A model generated the notes under the pieces. That model had not been told where the DNA came from, did no database searches, and worked only from the letters and a program-made list of their open reading frames with translations. From positions 1-6,826 of the forward strand of contig JAFASB010000409.1 of the NCBI GenBank assembly GCA_019244985.1: a DNA stretch of 6,826 nucleotides. Direction: 5' to 3'. The stretch comes from Acidimicrobiia bacterium (lineage in GTDB: Bacteria > Actinomycetota > Acidimicrobiia > Acidimicrobiales > AC-14). Of this stretch, positions 4,655 through 6,826 are shown piece by piece; the first letter of the stretch is position 1, and each line of letters begins with the position of its first letter. The position numbers and the translations under genes were made by a program.

Positions 4655-5695
4655 ATGAGTCCGAATCGAAGCCGCTACCGCACAGGTGACCCCGAGATCG
4701 ACGAGCGGCTGAACGAACTGCTCGACGCCCTCGACGTCAGCGAGAACCGAGATCAAATCAAGGAGATCCTGACGTCCGTCGCCCTGCTGGCCGACGACGA
4801 GGCCGACCGCCTCAACCTCAAGATCACGAACTCCGCGCTCAAGGAGATGCGGCTGGCGTTCAAGGTCTTCGAGCCGTTCAAGAGCGTGCCCAAGGTGACG
4901 ATCTTCGGGTCGGCCCGCACACTCCCCGACGATCCGCTCTACGCCCAGGCCCGAAACTTCGGCGCCGCCATGGCCGCGGAGGGATGGATGGTCGTCACCG
5001 GCGCGGGCCCGGGAATCATGGCCGCCGGCGTCGAGGGCGCGGGCGTCGACCAGTCGATCGGCATCAACATCCGCTTGCCGTTCGAGCAGGAAGCCAGTCC
5101 CCTGATCGCCGCCGACCCCAAGCTCGTCGACATGAAGTACTTCTTCACTCGCAAACTGATGCTCATGAAGGAGTCGGCCGGCTTCGCCGTGCTGCCGGGC
5201 GGCTTCGGCACGCAAGACGAGGCCTTCGAGCTCCTCACGCTGCTCCAGACCGGGAAGGCGGCGCCCGCGCCCGTCGTCATGCTCGACGTCCCCGGCGGCA
5301 CCTACTGGGCATCGTGGGACCGCTTCGTCCGCGACGAGCTGGCGACCCGCGGCCTCATCGATCGAGACGACCACGACTTCTACCTGATCACCGACGACGT
5401 GGAGGCCGCATCAGCGGAGATCCGCGGCTTCTACCGGAACTTCCACTCCGTGCGGTTCGTCGGCAAGACACTCGTCATTCGCATGCGACACGCACCGGAC
5501 GAACCACACCTCGAACGGCTTAACCGCGACTTCGCCGACATCTGCGTCGAGGGCGGCATCGAGGTCACCGAACCGTTACCTGCCGAGGTCTCCAGCGACG
5601 ACCACCTCACGCTCGCCCGGATCAAGCTCGCTTTCGACAAGCACCACTACGCACGGCTGCGCCTGCTGATAAACCAACTGAACGCCGATGACTGA
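4655..5695 (+). CDS. LOG family / TIGR00730-type Rossmann fold protein
   Basis: A 346-residue relative of LOG proteins (old Pfam name lysine decarboxylase), whose characterised members hydrolyse nucleoside 5'-monophosphates to base and ribose phosphate; plant and bacterial LOG release active cytokinins. The Rossmann core begins at about residue 80 (KVTIFGSARTLPDDPLYAQA). The first glycine motif is VVTGAGPGIM (113-122), the phosphate-contacting pair R166-K167 sits in FFTRKLMLMK, and the family signature is PGGFGTQDE (181-189). It is longer than simple LOGs (about 180-220 aa), with a helical N-terminal extension of about 80 residues and a C-terminal region of about 80 (from NFHSVRFVGKTLVIRMR). 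It lacks the size of PpnN-type nucleosidases. ATG 4655 is the only sensible start. Its end overlaps the MDMPI-type gene by 8 nt. The substrate is unproven, and the old label lysine decarboxylase should not be used. Confidence 0.9.
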   Translation: MSPNRSRYRTGDPEIDERLNELLDALDVSENRDQIKEILTSVALLADDEADRLNLKITNSALKEMRLAFKVFEPFKSVPKVTIFGSARTLPDDPLYAQARNFGAAMAAEGWMVVTGAGPGIMAAGVEGAGVDQSIGINIRLPFEQEASPLIAADPKLVDMKYFFTRKLMLMKESAGFAVLPGGFGTQDEAFELLTLLQTGKAAPAPVVMLDVPGGTYWASWDRFVRDELATRGLIDRDDHDFYLITDDVEAASAEIRGFYRNFHSVRFVGKTLVIRMRHAPDEPHLERLNRDFADICVEGGIEVTEPLPAEVSSDDHLTLARIKLAFDKHHYARLRLLINQLNADD

Positions 5696-6449
5696 GCCCG
5701 TCGTCAGTGCTCTCGCCGCTCAACAGGCCGAACTGAGCGGGGTGCTCGCCGGGCTTGCCGACACCGACTGGCAACGACCGTCGCGTTGTGACGGGTGGAC
5801 GGTGGCCGATGTCGTTCTCCACCTGGCGCAGACCAACGAGATGGCGATCGCCAGCCTGGACGGCCGGTACCCCGAGTATCCCGCCAACGTCGGCCGCCGG
5901 CTCGAGGCCGTCGCCGCCGACGTCGACGACGGCGCCGCCCACATGGTCGCCGCCGAGCGTGGCCGGCCTCTCGACGAGCTGAAAGCTCGGTGGCGGTCGT
6001 CGGTCGACGACTTCCTCAGCCGGCTCGACGGGGCTGACTTCCATCGCCGCGTCCAGTGGGTCGCAGGCGAGCTGTCGACGAGGACGCTCGTGACCACGCG
6101 GCTCTCCGAGACCTGGATCCACGCGGGCGACGTCACTGACGCCATCGGCGTCGAGCTGGAGCCGTCGGACCGGCTGCGCCACATCGCCCGCTTGGCATGG
6201 CGCACGCTCCCCTACGCATTCGCCCGCGCCGGGCGCGAGCTCAGCGCTCCGGTGGCCTTCGAGCTCGGCGGGCCAACCGGCGAGCGGTGGGACTTCATCC
6301 CCGACGAACCGCCGGCGACCACGGTGCGCGGCCCGGGCGTGGAGCTGTGCCTGGTTGCCGCCCGGCGAATGGATCCGGCAGAGACATCGCTCGAAGGCCA
6401 GGGCCCGGACGCGGCCGCCGTGCTCGAGCTCGTCCGGACCTACGCCTGA
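5688..6449 (+). CDS. maleylpyruvate isomerase family mycothiol-dependent enzyme (MDMPI/DinB-like)
   Basis: A 253-residue protein of the mycothiol-dependent maleylpyruvate isomerase superfamily: an N-terminal DinB-like four-helix bundle (about 1-155) and a smaller alpha/beta C-terminal domain (about 170-253). The metal-site pattern is intact: H45 in CDGWTVADVVLHLAQTN, then E141 and H145 in SETWIHAGDV. This parallels H52, E144 and H148 in the Corynebacterium glutamicum enzyme (from memory), with the same E-x3-H spacing. The founding enzyme isomerises maleylpyruvate to fumarylpyruvate in gentisate breakdown with mycothiol as cofactor. Most paralogues, including this one, have unknown substrates, and no gentisate gene lies nearby. 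ATG 5688 overlaps the LOG stop (ATGACTGA), implying translational coupling. The 3' end overlaps the convergent hypothetical gene by 10 nt. Presence of this family supports a mycothiol-producing actinobacterium. Confidence 0.88.
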   Translation: MTEPVVSALAAQQAELSGVLAGLADTDWQRPSRCDGWTVADVVLHLAQTNEMAIASLDGRYPEYPANVGRRLEAVAADVDDGAAHMVAAERGRPLDELKARWRSSVDDFLSRLDGADFHRRVQWVAGELSTRTLVTTRLSETWIHAGDVTDAIGVELEPSDRLRHIARLAWRTLPYAFARAGRELSAPVAFELGGPTGERWDFIPDEPPATTVRGPGVELCLVAARRMDPAETSLEGQGPDAAAVLELVRTYA

Positions 6450-6826
6450 CCGCCGCCCTCTGTCGCCAGACGGAGCGCCGTGATCACCTGGTGTCCCGAG
6501 TAGTACAGCGGCCAGAGCTCGTGCGTCCTCGACTGCAGGTCGGACTCCGAGGCGTTGGCGCCGCGGCGGCCGCCGAACGCCAACGCGTGGAAGCGGACGT
6601 GCCCTGGTTCGGGTAGCTCGTCGGAGTCCGTCGGCGGGAACTGTGGCGCGTAGACGGCAACGGCATCGAGAAAGGCGAGCGTGGCCTCGACGACAGCCGG
6701 GTGGGCGCCGCCCCCGAGCACGCCGCCGCCGGTGCTCGTGTAGAGGCTGGTGGTCCCGTCCTCGAGCGAGACCAGGCTGGCGACGCCGCCGGGGAACGCC
6801 ATGTCCATCACCGCGCCCCACACCTC
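6440..6826 (-). CDS. conserved hypothetical protein, 5' end outside window
   Basis: The minus strand is open from the right edge to a TAG at 6440, giving at least 127 residues. The visible part includes MDMAFPGGVASLVSLEDGTT, SLYTSTGGGVLGGGAHPAVV, a helix EATLAFLDAVAVYA, the FHALAFGGRR strand and a terminal HQVITALRLATEGGG. The GTG nearest the edge is not a convincing start: similar proteins, as I recall them, have a few residues before VWGAVMDM, and the frame continues past the edge. I recognise the pattern only as a widespread bacterial hypothetical of roughly this size. It looks like a small soluble alpha/beta protein without a signal peptide. It converges on the MDMPI-type gene with a 10-nt tail overlap. 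Function unknown. Confidence 0.75.
   Translation of the reverse strand, partial: EVWGAVMDMAFPGGVASLVSLEDGTTSLYTSTGGGVLGGGAHPAVVEATLAFLDAVAVYAPQFPPTDSDELPEPGHVRFHALAFGGRRGANASESDLQSRTHELWPLYYSGHQVITALRLATEGGGQA

Noticed and set aside
5622..6821. 399-codon minus-strand open frame opposite the MDMPI-type gene
   Set aside because: Arg-rich composition with no motifs. The plus strand encodes an intact metal-site enzyme, and the 6440-6826 hypothetical uses a different minus frame.

Overview
The window is high-GC, densely packed bacterial DNA that reads as Actinomycetota. A mycothiol-dependent maleylpyruvate isomerase-type enzyme, a DUF2516 membrane protein, an MpaB/DUF2236 protein and an MSMEG_1061-type flavoprotein all point that way. 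A secreted choice-of-anchor L protein with a TTTTTTVPS-type stalk further suggests something near Acidimicrobiia, but that is inference from family habits and not a phylogenetic result. I see no tRNA, rRNA, CRISPR array, insertion sequence or phage gene.

Layout. Positions 1-88 (+) hold the last 28 codons of a membrane protein that starts outside the window. It converges on, and overlaps, a 70-residue one-helix membrane protein (56-268, -). Diverging from that is an MpaB/DUF2236 oxygenase-like gene (about 316-1074, +); the short spacer between them carries two overlapping perfect palindromes. Next is a minus-strand pair, PPOX-type flavoprotein then VOC protein (2136 down to 1100), joined by an ATGA stop/start overlap. 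A divergent 139-bp spacer, which contains a 6-codon mini-ORF behind a strong Shine-Dalgarno sequence, leads to the orphan secreted protein (2276-3715, +). That protein has a signal peptide, a choice-of-anchor L domain, a Thr-rich repeat stalk and a C-terminal Ig/TIG-like domain, and it stops at ...EPSFTG with no membrane anchor.

The second half begins with a tight minus-strand operon: DUF2516 membrane protein (4581-4333), a bleomycin-resistance-like VOC protein (GTG start at 4330) and a 63-residue helical protein (3990-3799). Diverging from it is a plus-strand pair, a LOG-family Rossmann protein (4655-5695) and an MDMPI-type enzyme (5688-6449), overlapping by 8 nt. The window closes with the 3' part of a conserved hypothetical protein (6440 to the right edge, -) that overlaps the previous gene tail to tail.

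Most of this is ordinary chromosomal housekeeping and redox or small-molecule metabolism in compact, translationally coupled pairs. I do not find a defence system, biosynthetic cluster or mobile element. The item most worth a second look is the orphan secreted multidomain protein with its leader region and missing anchor. The small coupled ORF at 3799-3990 and the palindromes at 275-294 come next.
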